From contig JAFRJF010000264.1 of assembly GCA_017432405.1 (NCBI GenBank), forward strand, positions 1-11,989: a stretch of DNA of 11,989 bases. The letters run 5' to 3'. The position numbers and the translations under genes were made by a program. The notes beneath the pieces are model-generated. The model searched no databases, was not told where the DNA came from, and saw nothing but the letters and a program-made list of their open reading frames with translations. The stretch's first letter is position 1, and each line of letters opens with the position of its first letter. Below are positions 9,201-11,989 of the stretch, one piece after another. This stretch comes from Clostridia bacterium (GTDB taxonomy: Bacteria; Bacillota_A; Clostridia; Christensenellales; Aristaeellaceae).

Positions 9201-11989
9201 GGCGGCGACCGACACCCATACCTTCACCGTCGCCATGACCGGCGGGAGCACGATCACCGACGTGGGGACCCAGCCGAACGTGATCGCTACCGTGGACGGG
9301 CAAGCCGTCACCGCGGGCAAGGCGAAGGAGATCGGCAACTATACCGTCACGACAGGCAGCGGCACGCTGACCGTCAATCGCAAGGCCGTGACCATCACCG
9401 CAAAGGACGCGAGCAAGACCTACAATGGCAGCGCTTTGACCGAGGGTGGCTTTACTGCCTCCGCGCTGGAGGCGGGCGATAGGCATACCTTTACAGTCGC
9501 CATGACCGCAGGCAGCACGATCACCAACGCGGGCACCCAGCCGAACGTGATCGCCACCGTGGACGGCACAGCCGTGACTGCGGGCATACCGACCGATGTT
9601 GGCAACTATTCCGTCACCGCGGTCAACGGTACGCTGGCCGTGAACAAGAAGGACGCCACTATTGCTACCGGCTCTGCCAGCAAGGCGTATGACGGTACGG
9701 CGCTGACCAATGCCGAGACGAGCATCACCGGGCTGATCGAGGGCGAAAGCGTGACGCTGAGCGCCACCGGCAGCCAGACCGAGGTGGGCAGCAGCAGGAA
9801 CACCTACAGCATCACCTGGGACAACGCCGTGGCGGGCAATTATAGAGTGACCGAAAACCTCGGCACGCTGACCGTCACGAGCAACACCGCCAAGGTCGTG
9901 TTGACCGCTGCCTCGGCCAACAAAACTTACGACGGTAAGGCGTTGACCGCCAGCGGCGTTACCGCCTCCAGCTTGCCCGATGGATTCACTGTGACCGCAA
10001 CCGCCAGCGGCTCACAGACCGACGTCGGTAGCAGCGACAATGTGGTCAACGACGGCTTCGTCATCAAGAACGCCGCGGGCGTGGACAAGACGGACAACTT
10101 TACCAATGTGGCGATGGTCAACGGCACGCTGACCGTCAATAAGAAGCCTGCGACTATCTCCACCGGCTCCGCCGGCAAGCAGTATGACGGCACGCCAGTG
10201 ACCAGTGCCGAGGCGAGCATCACTGGCTTGGTCGAAGGCGAAAGCGTGACGCTGAGCGCCACCGGCAGCCAGATCGAAGTGGGCGAGAGCGACAACACCT
10301 ACAGCATTACATGGGATCGTGCCAAGGCGGGCAACTACAGCGTGAACGAGAACCTCGGAAAGCTGACGATCACAAAGAACAGCAGCACGATCACCCTTAC
10401 CGCGCCCTCCGCCAGCAAGACTTACGATGGTACAGCGCTGACTTGCGACGGCAGGGGTGAGAAGAAGGTGACCGCCTCCGGCCTGCCCGATGGATTCACG
10501 GTGACCGCCACCGCCAGCGGCGGCCAGACGAACGTCGGTAGCAGCGCGAACACGGTCAATGACGGCTATGTCATCAGGAACGCCGACGGCGAAGACAGGA
10601 CCGCCAACTTCACCAACGTGACGAAGGCGGAGGGAACGCTGACCGTCAACCCGAAGCCCCTCACCGGCGCGGCGGTGACGCTGAGCGCGACGGAGTTCAC
10701 CTACAGCGGGGCCTCGCAGAACGTGACCGTCACCGGCGTGAAACTGAACGGCGCGACGCTGGGCGCGGGTGATTACACGGTCTCCGGCGATACCTCCGGC
10801 ACAGATGCAGGCACTTACACCGTGACCGTCACCGGCCAGGGCAACTACAAGGAAAGCGCTACTGCGACCTGGAAGATCAACCCGAAGCCGGTGACCATCA
10901 CCGGACTCGGCGCGGCGAACAAGACCTACGACGGAAAGACTGACGCCGCCGCGACCGGAACCGCCGCGATCAGCGGAAAGGTGGACGGCGACGATGTGAG
11001 CGTGAAGGCGGGCGCGGCGGCTTTCGCCAGCCCGGGCGCGGGCACGGGCAAGGCCGTGACCTTCTCAGGCTACAGTCTGACCGGAAGCAAGGCGAAGAAC
11101 TATGTGCTCTCCGCCCAGCCCACGAGCGTGAAGGCTAACATCACCGCGAAGATCGTGGGCCTGACATGGGCCAACACGTCCTTCACCTACGACGGCAAGA
11201 GCCATGCGCCCACCGCCACGGCGACGGGGCTGGTCGGGAGCGATGCTTGTACCGTGACCGTGACCGGGGCTCAGACGAACGCGGGCGATCACACCGCCAC
11301 GGCGTCCGCGCTGTCCAACGCGAACTATGCGCTGCCGCAGAACCCGACGCAGAGCTTCACCATCAATCCGGCGACGGTTGCGGTGACGGCACAGGCCAAA
11401 TCCAAGACCTACGGGGACGCTGACCCGGCGCTGACCTATACGGCCACTGGACTGGTGGGTAGCGACACACTGACCGGCGCGCTGACCCGCGCCAGCGGCG
11501 AGAATGTGGGAACCTACGCCATCCAACAGGGCACCCTCGCGGCCAGCGGCAACTATGCGCTGACCTACACGGGCGCGAACCTGACGATCAACAAGAAGGC
11601 GCTGACCGTCACCGCCGAGGCGAAGAGCAAGACCTACGGGGACGCCGACCCGGCGCTGACCTATACGGCCACTGGACTGGTGGGTAGCGACACACTGACC
11701 GGCGCACTGACCCGTGCCAGCGGCGAGAACGTGGGAACCTACGCCATCCAACAGGGCACCCTCGCGGCCAGCGGCAACTATGCGCTGACCTACACGGGCG
11801 CGAACCTGACCATTGGCAAGAAGGCGTTGACCGTTACCGCCGAGGCAAAAAGCAAGACGGAGGGCGAGGCCGACCCGGCGCTGACCTACAAAGTGACAGG
11901 ACTGGTGGGCTCAGATAAGCTGACCGGTGCACTGACCCGCACAAAAGGTGAGAGCGCAGGTAGTTATGATATTACCATCGGCACGCTGA
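1..11989 (+). CDS. Giant multidomain repeat surface protein (adhesin-like), partial, open at the 3' end and probably the 5' end
   Basis: Frame 1 is open across the entire window: 3,996 complete codons with no stop, and the terminal 'tga' is out of frame. Inferred role: an extracellular adhesin or scaffold, with an N-terminal head of beta-helix and small beta domains (residues about 80-1950) carried on a stalk of about 25 MBG/YDG/Ig-like repeats (1951 to the end). The composition fits an exported protein: rich in Thr, Gly, Ala, Val, Asn and Asp, with very few Cys and no hydrophobic membrane segment. The ATG at base 1 is a possible start, but residues 1-80 are acidic and lack a signal peptide, and no ribosome binding site is visible, so the true N-terminus is probably upstream. 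No sorting signal, SLH domain or other anchor is reached. There is no catalytic domain I recognise. The identity as a surface repeat protein is firm; the ligand and species are unknown. Confidence 0.95.
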   Translation, partial: MVAEEDQGQPAEEDQPAEGKFTGEEQPEQPTGEATEEEAAEGEPTAEGESTVEEQAQQPADEVTEEEIPMEGPVEAEGDAIQPVSVVFDAMPETAVVTVWPAATEEVPAPEAIPAQADGSFALLPGEYTYTAEAEGYVSLENVPFTVTGDAQPLVLSFALEAVPLAFDQSQTVNGVIVTVRAEPGVFPEGAELSVKRVPVYKQRQADAAVEEVRDENQNVAVSYTFDIKVIDPETREELQPAEGQTVSVSFALAEVADENLETSVYHIDEGGAAEKLDVTQEDEVTASVETEGFSLYTVEFTYNTLEYVLPGDSSVAMSEILSTLGLTGAVEAVEISDTSLFSASNETGEWIVTAHRAFDTTEWMKVTINGVVYEIIVTDTAEISVTVNVTGSGSVSIGNQTATAGNPFTTSVDDGASVTLTFAPDAGNIVTGAKLSYKPSEDGTAEKDIAISGSTATFQMPNDIWNGTGVTINVTFGDGLAGGADEASAVALTDATVSNLAGGYYKVESDISFDHTLNLIGDTYLVIASGAKMTVSSSEYGINGGSYALNVLGEGTLNVTTTGSYKIAVYVSSYTQLGCSVNLTTTYIGMRCSDSFNISGGSFKTNGSDGIWPNNAVNISGGKLEASNIDANINLSYSNTDDYIKVDNYTSGKTMTIANGQTFTDGTTNYSGTITNLSPLNGKKLFPFVYMHLTKRDATCTEVGIKQECWQRSSDGKYFSDANGTNELNASDVETPMIAHNGIPHEATDTHIAYWQCSMCSKYFSEEGCTTEITEEDTKIYRTITIDGSISGLVMSNVDKAVAGTTVTLTVSHLIDASTLRVNDGSVTLTDAGNGTYTFTVPAADVTVTASTATTYSVNLPANMEIVSATNTADGSGKYISGTVVTFKASFSYTASNVYDGANTLTADDSGNYSVTVGTADIIVTATIEHSSNIDLSQAPSDFTVVDGDVLTGSTSHTVTIADGAKITLNNATITGGIVCGGTAEITLVGENAVGVASLDGTLIHKTAGIQIGGNGKTLTIKGDGSLTVAGGSASAGIGLGRTWDDNATGGSIVIEGGTVTASGGNGIGTGTVGNSKTATVGDIIIKGGTVNARLGKSYIYNGSTATIGAIKIYDTIDKVDALAITESVTYMHGDTDVTASASTYFTISENGNRRIIVPKDDTDYTITIADGIEHGTLTVAAATAKYMQTVTVTATPAFGYRFVRLVVKDADNNDVASTNNTFLMPKSNVTVSAVFEQGTHGTTEFVWGYPGPDSFVNEATIYDGVTTVNIQQTEQSYNILKYEGYTSYKFLLDNDTYDADIPYAGGTGEFYGAGNDTNFRIPDNGQTGYYDITLTDVGNGKWGVSILPTPAQMDVVPDQTYTGSAITPEPLVIAGSLSLTKDEDYEYSYTNNTNVGKATVTVTFKGDYESLGSVEKDFNITRKITIADGIEYGTVTASMVGADEGETVTLTVTPAEGYVLNHFTVTDASGESVSVSPEGSFIMPPCDVTVNATFITEWKQLQNRMAAGGNITLEKDITCVDQSEGPLEVPEGVTSTLDLNGHTVNRGLAGQDAVEGGNVISVRGTLTVNDSSTDKTGKITGGNNTIGGGGVVLDGTFTLNGGAVTGNRTNSYAGGILNYGTFNMTGGAISDNSAQDAGGVNNVGTFNFSGGEIRGNTASGNFGGGVNNNQTFNMSGSASIVGNHAATGGGVFNSGAFTLSESASITNNTANYGSGVANMGTFNMTGSAAITGNAATEAGGGLYHAGSAITLSGDIALSGNTGGDIHLLEVSPENKPVLNISGALTNADPIGVSYEVLEGTLPDTIPFTQGLNGNGNAANFKSASDDYRVRVNTSGEAELYAPTFYTVTCASCENGSVTVFGDKTRFAEYDTVTLTVAPDTGYELSTLTVKQGETDVTVKNNQFTMPAGDVTVTAAFSQHEHAFTYTATGAIITATCANSDGSCNLTDHKATLTINAPTSLTYDGTEKAATVTGAIPGVTTPEITYTKKGDASFTGTPTAAGAYTASITVEGVTASVEYTIAKAAINPTLVIQNKTYDGKEITYTTENNPGGGEVTSFSWEKKNSDNTWSSVSDTPKDSGTYRGTATIAETDNYQGATTNTVEFSISKAALTVTAKPNTITYGDAPANDGVTYSGFVNNETESVLGGTLDYDYGYTQYGNVGNSYTITPKGLTSDNYDITFATGTLTVGQKEVGLTWSSTPLTYSGSAQAPTAEATGTVNGDTVSVTVSGGQTNAGTGYTATASGLTGDKAGNYKLPSANSTTFAIGKAALTVTAKDKTITYGDAPANAGVEYSGFVNSETESVLGGTLDYDYSYTQYGDVGSYTITPKGLTSGNYEISYADGALTVEQKEVGLTWSTTPLTFTGSAQAPTATATGTVNNDAISATVTGQQTDAGSGYTATATALTGEKAGNYKLPAANTTTFAIGKAAARTIADVMLSPVYTATSVAASVAGKMPTDAGTLTYTAGTAGKTGGVTVSDFAVSSDGAVTAKLSGGATGDTVTLPVTIGSTNYADSTVNVAVTLTDKTDAGVSVAGESALSKTYGDAAFELEATVADAGTGTGVWTWTSGDEDAVSVTSGAAKSTITIKAARNAPVTITAAYVSDTTIGSKQVQLNVGRKAVTVTAGSGTKVYDGTPLTKATYSNTALATGDSMDSLVVTGSQTVYGSSDNVPSDAVIKRDGEDVTANYAITYANGTLEVTKKAVTITADGDTKVYDGTPLTKNSYDKTALASGDSVQSVTVTGSQTVFGSSENTPSAAKIVNGAGDDVTSSYDITYASGTLSVTKKPLTITADSGTKVYDGSALTKNSYTKTDLADGDSVESVTITGSQTVVGSSNNVPSAAVIKNSSNVDVTSSYAITYANGTLKVTKKALTITADSDTKVYDGSPLTKTTYTNTALATGDAIESVTMTGSQTVVGKSNNVPSTAVIRNANGEDVTGSYDISYVGGTLTVTQKALTITADGDTKPYDGTVLTKTTYTHTALAVGDSIQSVTMTGSQTNVGSCNNVPSAAKIVNSANADVTASYDIAYANGTLEVTRKAVTITAKDASKTYDGSALTQAGFTASGQAATDTHTFTVAMTGGSTITDVGTQPNVIATVDGQAVTAGKAKEIGNYTVTTGSGTLTVNRKAVTITAKDASKTYNGSALTEGGFTASALEAGDRHTFTVAMTAGSTITNAGTQPNVIATVDGTAVTAGIPTDVGNYSVTAVNGTLAVNKKDATIATGSASKAYDGTALTNAETSITGLIEGESVTLSATGSQTEVGSSRNTYSITWDNAVAGNYRVTENLGTLTVTSNTAKVVLTAASANKTYDGKALTASGVTASSLPDGFTVTATASGSQTDVGSSDNVVNDGFVIKNAAGVDKTDNFTNVAMVNGTLTVNKKPATISTGSAGKQYDGTPVTSAEASITGLVEGESVTLSATGSQIEVGESDNTYSITWDRAKAGNYSVNENLGKLTITKNSSTITLTAPSASKTYDGTALTCDGRGEKKVTASGLPDGFTVTATASGGQTNVGSSANTVNDGYVIRNADGEDRTANFTNVTKAEGTLTVNPKPLTGAAVTLSATEFTYSGASQNVTVTGVKLNGATLGAGDYTVSGDTSGTDAGTYTVTVTGQGNYKESATATWKINPKPVTITGLGAANKTYDGKTDAAATGTAAISGKVDGDDVSVKAGAAAFASPGAGTGKAVTFSGYSLTGSKAKNYVLSAQPTSVKANITAKIVGLTWANTSFTYDGKSHAPTATATGLVGSDACTVTVTGAQTNAGDHTATASALSNANYALPQNPTQSFTINPATVAVTAQAKSKTYGDADPALTYTATGLVGSDTLTGALTRASGENVGTYAIQQGTLAASGNYALTYTGANLTINKKALTVTAEAKSKTYGDADPALTYTATGLVGSDTLTGALTRASGENVGTYAIQQGTLAASGNYALTYTGANLTIGKKALTVTAEAKSKTEGEADPALTYKVTGLVGSDKLTGALTRTKGESAGSYDITIGTL
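241..480 (+). other. PEGA/carboxypeptidase-regulatory-like beta domain (residues 81-160)
   Basis: The sequence starts with an alternating hydrophobic strand (VSVVFDAMPETAVVTVWP). It continues with the sequence ADGSFALLPGEYTYTAEAEGY and ends FTVTGDAQPLVLSF. The pattern 'dG-x-(F/Y)-x-L-L-P-G-x-Y-x-Y-x-x-x-x-x-G-Y' is typical of PEGA and carboxypeptidase-regulatory-like beta-sandwich domains found near the N-terminus of Clostridial surface proteins. The role is presumed structural. The exact family assignment is from memory of the pattern. Confidence 0.6.
484..915 (+). other. Beta domain of a type recurrent in Clostridial giant surface proteins (residues 162-305)
   Basis: Visible landmarks are VIVTVRAEPGVFPEGAELSV, then a charged stretch with several basic residues (KRVPVYKQRQ), YTFDIKVIDPETREELQP, VSVSFAL, SVYHIDE and the closing SLYTVEFTY. 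I recognise this order (GVFPEGA, then FDI, then a QP-G-VSVSF strand, then VYHI, then F-S-x-Y-T-V-x-F-T-Y) as a module that recurs near the N-terminus of repeat proteins in gut Clostridia, but I cannot give it a reliable family name. It probably folds as a beta sandwich. No catalytic residues are evident. Confidence 0.5.
901..1158 (+). other. Short alpha/beta module following the SLYTVEFTY strand (residues 301-386)
   Basis: It begins FTYNTLEYVLPGDSSVAMSE, then ILSTLGLTGAVEAVEISD, SLFSASNETGEWIVTAHRAF, and closes DTTEWMKVTINGVVYEIIVTD. A glycine-preceded helical segment (SEILSTLGL) followed by beta strands is typical of a small module that accompanies the preceding domain in Clostridial repeat proteins. 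The function is unknown; a role in spacing or ligand contact is inference only. Confidence 0.5.
1153..1452 (+). other. Divergent InlB-B-like beta repeat (residues 385-484)
   Basis: Strands ISVTVNVTGSGSVSIGNQTA, ASVTLTFAPDAGNIVTGAKL and VTINVTFGDGL match the layout of the divergent InlB B-repeat: a V-x-G-x-G-S-V opening, 'G-x-x-V-T-L-x-x-x-P-x-x-G', an F-x-M-P element (FQMPND), and a closing V-x-V-x-F strand. The family usually serves as a rigid spacer in Gram-positive surface proteins. Confidence 0.55.
1453..2040 (+). other. Beta-helix-like region, first of three (residues 485-680)
   Basis: The residues form short hydrophobic strands separated by Gly/Asn/Ser turns: LVIASGAKMTVSS, YALNVLGEGTLNVTTTGSY, FNISGGSFKTNGSDGIWP, AVNISGGKLEAS. 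The 'N-I-S-G-G-x-(F/L)' rungs are typical of right-handed parallel beta helices, including the carbohydrate-binding Cthe_2159-like type. Ligand binding is inferred. The DNA here is AT-richer than the rest: hand counts give 27/60 G+C at 1681-1740 and 24/60 at 1741-1800 and 1921-1980, against 42/60 at 7381-7440. Two Cys occur, at residues 580 and 593. Confidence 0.5.
2071..2340 (+). other. Cys/aromatic segment with two imperfect ATC...KYFSD-type units (residues 691-780)
   Basis: Unit 1 runs from TKRDATCTEVGIKQECW to DGKYFSDANGTNEL. Unit 2 contains YWQCSMCSKYFSEEGCTTEI. Cys are at residues 701, 710, 758, 761 and 770; C758-x-x-C761 is a potential metal knuckle. Similar 'ATCTEAG...YWYC..CGKYFSD...TTEI' units occur repeatedly in giant proteins of gut Firmicutes. 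Unit 1 has lost the C-x-x-C (it reads SSDGKYFS), so any metal site would have to be in unit 2 or shared. The function is unknown. Confidence 0.6.
2341..2787 (+). repeat. Two consecutive small beta repeats, InlB-B-like (residues 781-929)
   Basis: The first (about 2341-2550) contains ITIDGSISGLVMSN, AGTTVTLTVSH, LRVNDGSVTLTDAGNGTYTF and TVPAADVTVTAS. The second (about 2563-2787) contains YSVNLPANMEIVSA, SGTVVTFKASFSYTASNVYD and SVTVGTADIIVTATIE. Each has the 'G-x-x-V-T-(L/F)' strand and a closing 'A-D-(V/I)-x-V-T-A' strand of divergent InlB-B-type repeats. They join two beta-helix regions and probably act as spacers. The match is weaker than for the repeats at 3499-3711, 4270-4488 and 5536-5757. 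Confidence 0.5.
2788..3357 (+). other. Beta-helix-like region, second of three; carbohydrate-binding type (residues 930-1119)
   Basis: Successive rungs are visible: HTVTIADGAKITLNNATITG, AEITLVGENAVG, KTLTIKGDGSLTVAGGSASA, GIGLGRTWDDNATGGSIVIE, GGTVTASGGNGIGTG, VGDIIIKGGTVNARLG. The 'G-(G/D)-G-x-x-T-(V/I)' turns and the D-D-N-A-T-G-G acidic/Asn loop resemble right-handed beta helices of the calcium- and polysaccharide-binding Cthe_2159 type. This is a good candidate for a glycan-binding surface, although ligand binding is inferred. Confidence 0.55.
3361..3717 (+). other. Linker plus InlB-B-like repeat (residues 1121-1239)
   Basis: A short linker (DALAITESVTYMHGDTDV and following) leads into a repeat from about 3499 to 3711. 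The repeat has strand ITIADGIEHGTLTV, TVTVTATPAFGYRFVRLVV and the terminal hallmark FLMPKSNVTVSAVF. The opening ITIADGIE-x-G-T is repeated in the domain at 4270-4488, which indicates that the two are internal paralogues. The presumed role is a rigid spacer. Confidence 0.7.
3718..4047 (+). other. Unrecognised aromatic-rich domain (residues 1240-1349)
   Basis: No family is recognised. The sequence is rich in Tyr, Phe, Trp and acidic residues: TTEFVWGYPGPDSF, TIYDGVTTVNIQQTEQSY, NILKYEGYTSYKFLL, DADIPYAGGTGEFYG, GYYDITLTDVGNGKWGVSI. Unlike its neighbours it is not Thr/Val/Gly repeat-like and occurs once. It lies between an InlB-B-like repeat and an Ig-like repeat. Exposed aromatic and acidic residues are compatible with a glycan-binding module, but that is a guess from composition. 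Confidence 0.4.
4051..4269 (+). other. Ig-like 'YTG' repeat (residues 1351-1423)
   Basis: It shows the pattern Q-T-Y-T-G-x-x-I-T-P-x-x-x-V (VVPDQTYTGSAITPEPLVI), then LTKDEDYEYSYTNNTNVGKA, TVTVTFKGDYESLG and closing EKDFNIT. 'Tyr-Thr-Gly ... Asp-Tyr ... Tyr-x-Asn-Asn-x-x-x-Gly-x-Ala ... Gly-x-Tyr' is a familiar Ig-like repeat in Clostridial surface proteins. It stands alone here, far upstream of the main Ig-like stalk. Confidence 0.7.
4270..4488 (+). other. Divergent InlB-B repeat (residues 1424-1496)
   Basis: It opens KITIADGIEYGTVTAS, has the canonical 'G-E-x-V-T-L-T-V-T-P-A-x-G-Y-x-L' strand, then FTVTDASGESV and the closing FIMPPCDVTVNATF. It is a textbook divergent InlB B-repeat and a clear paralogue of the repeats ending at 3711 and 5754. 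It immediately precedes the third beta helix and probably positions it. Confidence 0.85.
4489..5535 (+). other. Right-handed beta-helix domain, third of three (residues 1497-1845)
   Basis: The domain opens with a cap-like element, TEWKQLQNRMAAGGNITLEK then DITC, followed by the first strand STLDLNGHTVNRGL and VRGTLTVNDSS. Seven Gly-rich rungs follow (listed separately). The C-terminal part (IHLLEVSPENKPVLNISGAL to TSGEAELYAP) looks like helix end and cap. The 'W-x-x-L-Q ... G-G-x-I-T-L-x-x-D-I-T ... L-D-L-N-G-H' opening recurs in surface beta-helix domains of gut Firmicutes. No polysaccharide lyase catalytic motif is visible, so a binding rather than enzymatic role is more likely. Confidence 0.8.
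4771..5300 (+). repeat. Seven tandem beta-helix rungs with Gly-Gly-x-x-Asn turns (residues 1591-1767)
   Basis: Rungs of about 24-26 residues start near 4771, 4849, 4918, 4993, 5068, 5146 and 5221. The typical form is G-G-(I/V)-x-N-x-G-T-F-N-M-(T/S)-G-G-A-I-x-(D/G)-N-x-A. Examples are GGILNYGTFNMTGGAISDNS and SGVANMGTFNMTGSAAITGN. The alternation of GG-x-x-N and (I/V)-x-x-N-x-A resembles, by convergence or distant relation, the GGA(I/L/V)/FxxN repeats of autotransporter-type beta helices. The stacked Asn and aliphatic residues would form the ladders inside the helix. Confidence 0.8.
5536..5757 (+). other. Divergent InlB-B repeat with a CASC element (residues 1846-1919)
   Basis: It reads FYTVTCASCENGSVTV, DTVTLTVAPDTGYELSTLTV and closes FTMPAGDVTVTAAF, matching the family hallmark. 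C1851-A-S-C1854 is a C-x-x-C pair in the first turn, absent from the paralogues at 3499-3711 and 4270-4488. It could form a disulfide or bind metal, but with the stalk nearly Cys-free its role is uncertain. Confidence 0.85.
5761..5850 (+). other. His/Cys-containing linker joining head and stalk (residues 1921-1950)
   Basis: The sequence is HEHAFTYTATGAIITATCA followed by NSDGSCNLTDH. The His-x-His start and 'F-T-Y-x-A-x-G-A-x-I-T-A-T-C' strand form a recurring element that precedes Ig-like repeats in Clostridial giant proteins. Cys 1938 and 1945 could pair. Two N-terminal and one C-terminal His might allow metal binding, but this is unproven. Confidence 0.6.
5851..6327 (+). repeat. Stalk repeats 1-2, divergent Ig-like/MBG pair (residues 1951-2109)
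   Basis: Repeat 1 (5851-6072): LTINAPTSLTYDGTEKAATV, then EITYTKKGDASFTGTPTAAG, ending VEYTIAK. Repeat 2 (6073-6327): LVIQNKTYDGKEITYTT, FSWEKKNSDNTWSSVS, DTPKDSGTYRGTATIAETD, ending EFSISK. The 'P-x-x-x-G-x-Y-x-A-x-I' strand marks the Ig-like MBG type. They differ strongly from one another and from later repeats, so they look like the older end of the stalk. Confidence 0.75.
6328..6807 (+). repeat. Two-repeat module A (stalk repeats 3-4; residues 2110-2269)
   Basis: Repeat 3 (6328-6573) is an MBG_2-type unit: ALTVTAKPNTITYGDAPAND, VLGGTLDYDYGYTQYGNVG, ending TLTVGQ. Repeat 4 (6574-6807) begins KEVGLTWSSTPLTYSGSAQ, has AGNYKLPSANSTTFAIGK at its end. The pair is duplicated directly downstream as module B. 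Confidence 0.85.
6808..7284 (+). repeat. Two-repeat module B, tandem duplicate of module A (stalk repeats 5-6; residues 2270-2428)
   Basis: Repeat 5 (6808-7050) matches repeat 3 with one codon missing (DVGSYT against NVGNSYT); by hand alignment about 67 of 81 aligned residues are identical. Repeat 6 (7051-7284) matches repeat 4 at about 61 of 78 residues. Order, junctions and lengths are conserved, so the duplicated unit was the pair rather than single repeats. Confidence 0.85.
7285..7857 (+). repeat. Two distinct beta repeats interrupting the MBG array (residues 2429-2619)
   Basis: The first (7285-7581) contains VAASVAGKMPTDAGTLTYTA, VTVSDFAVSSDGAVTAKLSG and TVTLPVTIGSTNYADSTVNV. The second (7582-7857) contains ALSKTYGDAAFELEATVADA, GVWTWTSGDEDAVSV and ITAAYVSDTTIGSKQVQLNV. 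Both lack the K-A-x-T-x-T opening of their neighbours and occur once each. They resemble a two-domain cassette common in Clostridial repeat proteins, with the second of the T-Y-G-D-x-x-F type. They separate modules A/B from the five-copy YDG array. Confidence 0.7.
7858..9114 (+). repeat. Five-copy array of 83-84-residue YDG-type repeats (residues 2620-3038)
   Basis: Copies are at 7858-8106 (83 residues), 8107-8358, 8359-8610, 8611-8862 and 8863-9114 (84 each). Consensus landmarks: K-A-(V/L)-T-(I/V)-T-A, T-K-V-Y-D-G-(T/S)-x-L-T-K, V-T-G-S-Q-T, G-S-S-x-N-x-P-S, D-V-T-x-(S/N)-Y-x-I-x-Y-A-(N/S)-G-T-L. Copies 4 and 5 share about 60 of 84 residues. Copy 5 carries a Cys (residue 3004) in place of the second Ser of G-S-S and reads K-P-Y-D-G. 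Such regular arrays form extended rods and can change copy number by recombination. Confidence 0.9.
9115..9648 (+). repeat. Two-copy array of 89-residue YDG-type repeats (residues 3039-3216)
   Basis: The copies are 9115-9381 and 9382-9648, both beginning KAVTITAKDASKTY and both containing HTFTVAMT, TQPNVIATVDG and A-V-T-A-G. About 66 of 89 residues are identical by hand alignment. The second copy reads Y-N-G instead of Y-D-G. They belong to a different subtype from the preceding five-copy array. Confidence 0.85.
9649..10143 (+). repeat. Two-repeat module C (residues 3217-3381)
   Basis: Repeat 9649-9882 (78 residues) contains GSASKAYDGTALTNAETSIT, GESVTLSATGSQTEVG and NTYSITWDNA. Repeat 9883-10143 (87 residues) contains ANKTYDGKALTASGVTAS, LPDGFTVTATASGSQTDVGS and VNDGFVIKNAAGVDKTDNFT. 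The two subtypes alternate and are repeated as a unit in module D. Confidence 0.85.
10144..10653 (+). repeat. Two-repeat module D, tandem duplicate of module C (residues 3382-3551)
   Basis: Repeat 10144-10377 (78 residues) matches 9649-9882 at about 59 of 78 residues. Repeat 10378-10653 (92 residues) matches 9883-10143 but has about five extra residues after YDGTALT (CDGRGEKKVTASG against ASGVTASS), including Cys 3482. The shared LPDGFTVTATASG and VNDG...I-(K/R)-N-A segments make the pairing clear. Confidence 0.85.
10654..11370 (+). repeat. Three unlike stalk repeats: Ig-like, canonical YDG, MBG-like (residues 3552-3790)
   Basis: 10654-10884: VTLSATEFTYSGASQNVTVT, GAGDYTVSGDTSGTDAGTYT and GNYKESATATWKINP, an Ig-like YSG repeat. 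10885-11148: ANKTYDGKTDAAATGTAAIS, VDGDDVSVKAGAAAFASPGA and SGYSLTGSKAKNYVLSAQP, the best match here to the classic YDG domain. 11149-11370: KIVGLTWANTSFTYDGKSHA, TVTGAQTNAGDHTATASAL and TQSFTINP, related to the GLTW repeats at 6574 and 7051. Confidence 0.8.
11371..11989 (+). repeat. Three MBG_2-type repeats, the last truncated by the window end (residues 3791-3996+)
   Basis: Copies at 11371-11595 and 11596-11820 (75 residues each) are almost identical: AKSKTYGDADPALTYTATGL, VGSDTLTGALTRASGENVGT, YAIQQGTLAASGNYALTYTG. The third (11821 onward) is divergent: S-K-T-E-G-E-A-D-P replaces S-K-T-Y-G-D-A-D-P and it reads GALTRTKGESAGSYDITIGT before the window ends. MBG_2 repeats often sit toward the C-terminal end of such stalks, so the anchor may lie within a few kb downstream (inference). 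Confidence 0.85.

Larger units (their letters stand above)
5851..11989 (+). repeat. Stalk: about 25 tandem MBG/YDG/Ig-like repeats (residues 1951-3996+)
   Basis: Repeats of about 75-99 residues, mostly beginning K-(A/P)-(L/V)-T-(V/I)-T and carrying T-Y-D-G or T-Y-G-D near position 12, then a (T/S)-G-S-Q-T or G-x-Q-T-(N/D)-x-G turn, a G-(N/S)-Y strand and the close G-T-L-T-V-(T/N)-K. These are the MBG, MBG_2 and YDG Ig-like folds used as rod modules in bacterial surface proteins. Repeats abut without linkers, usually at a Lys-Lys junction. Length classes differ (75, 78, 83-84, 87-92 residues), marking separate duplication histories. The last repeat is cut by the window end. Confidence 0.9.

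Noticed and set aside
7315..9486. 723-codon reverse-strand open frame with repeated RQRRAV...GDGHGLLRH units
   Set aside because: The apparent repeats mirror the sense-strand YDG repeats, and the frame ends at the sense CTA at 7315. It is a shadow of the repeat array, not an independent repeat protein.
11065..11751. 228-codon reverse-strand open frame with internal repeats
   Set aside because: Ends at the sense TCA at 11065; its internal repeat simply reflects the near-identical MBG_2 repeats on the sense strand.
11987..11989. Terminal 'tga' as the stop codon of the gene
   Set aside because: In frame 1 the last complete codon is CTG (11986-11988), leaving a single A. The TGA is in another frame, and the last MBG_2 repeat is incomplete.
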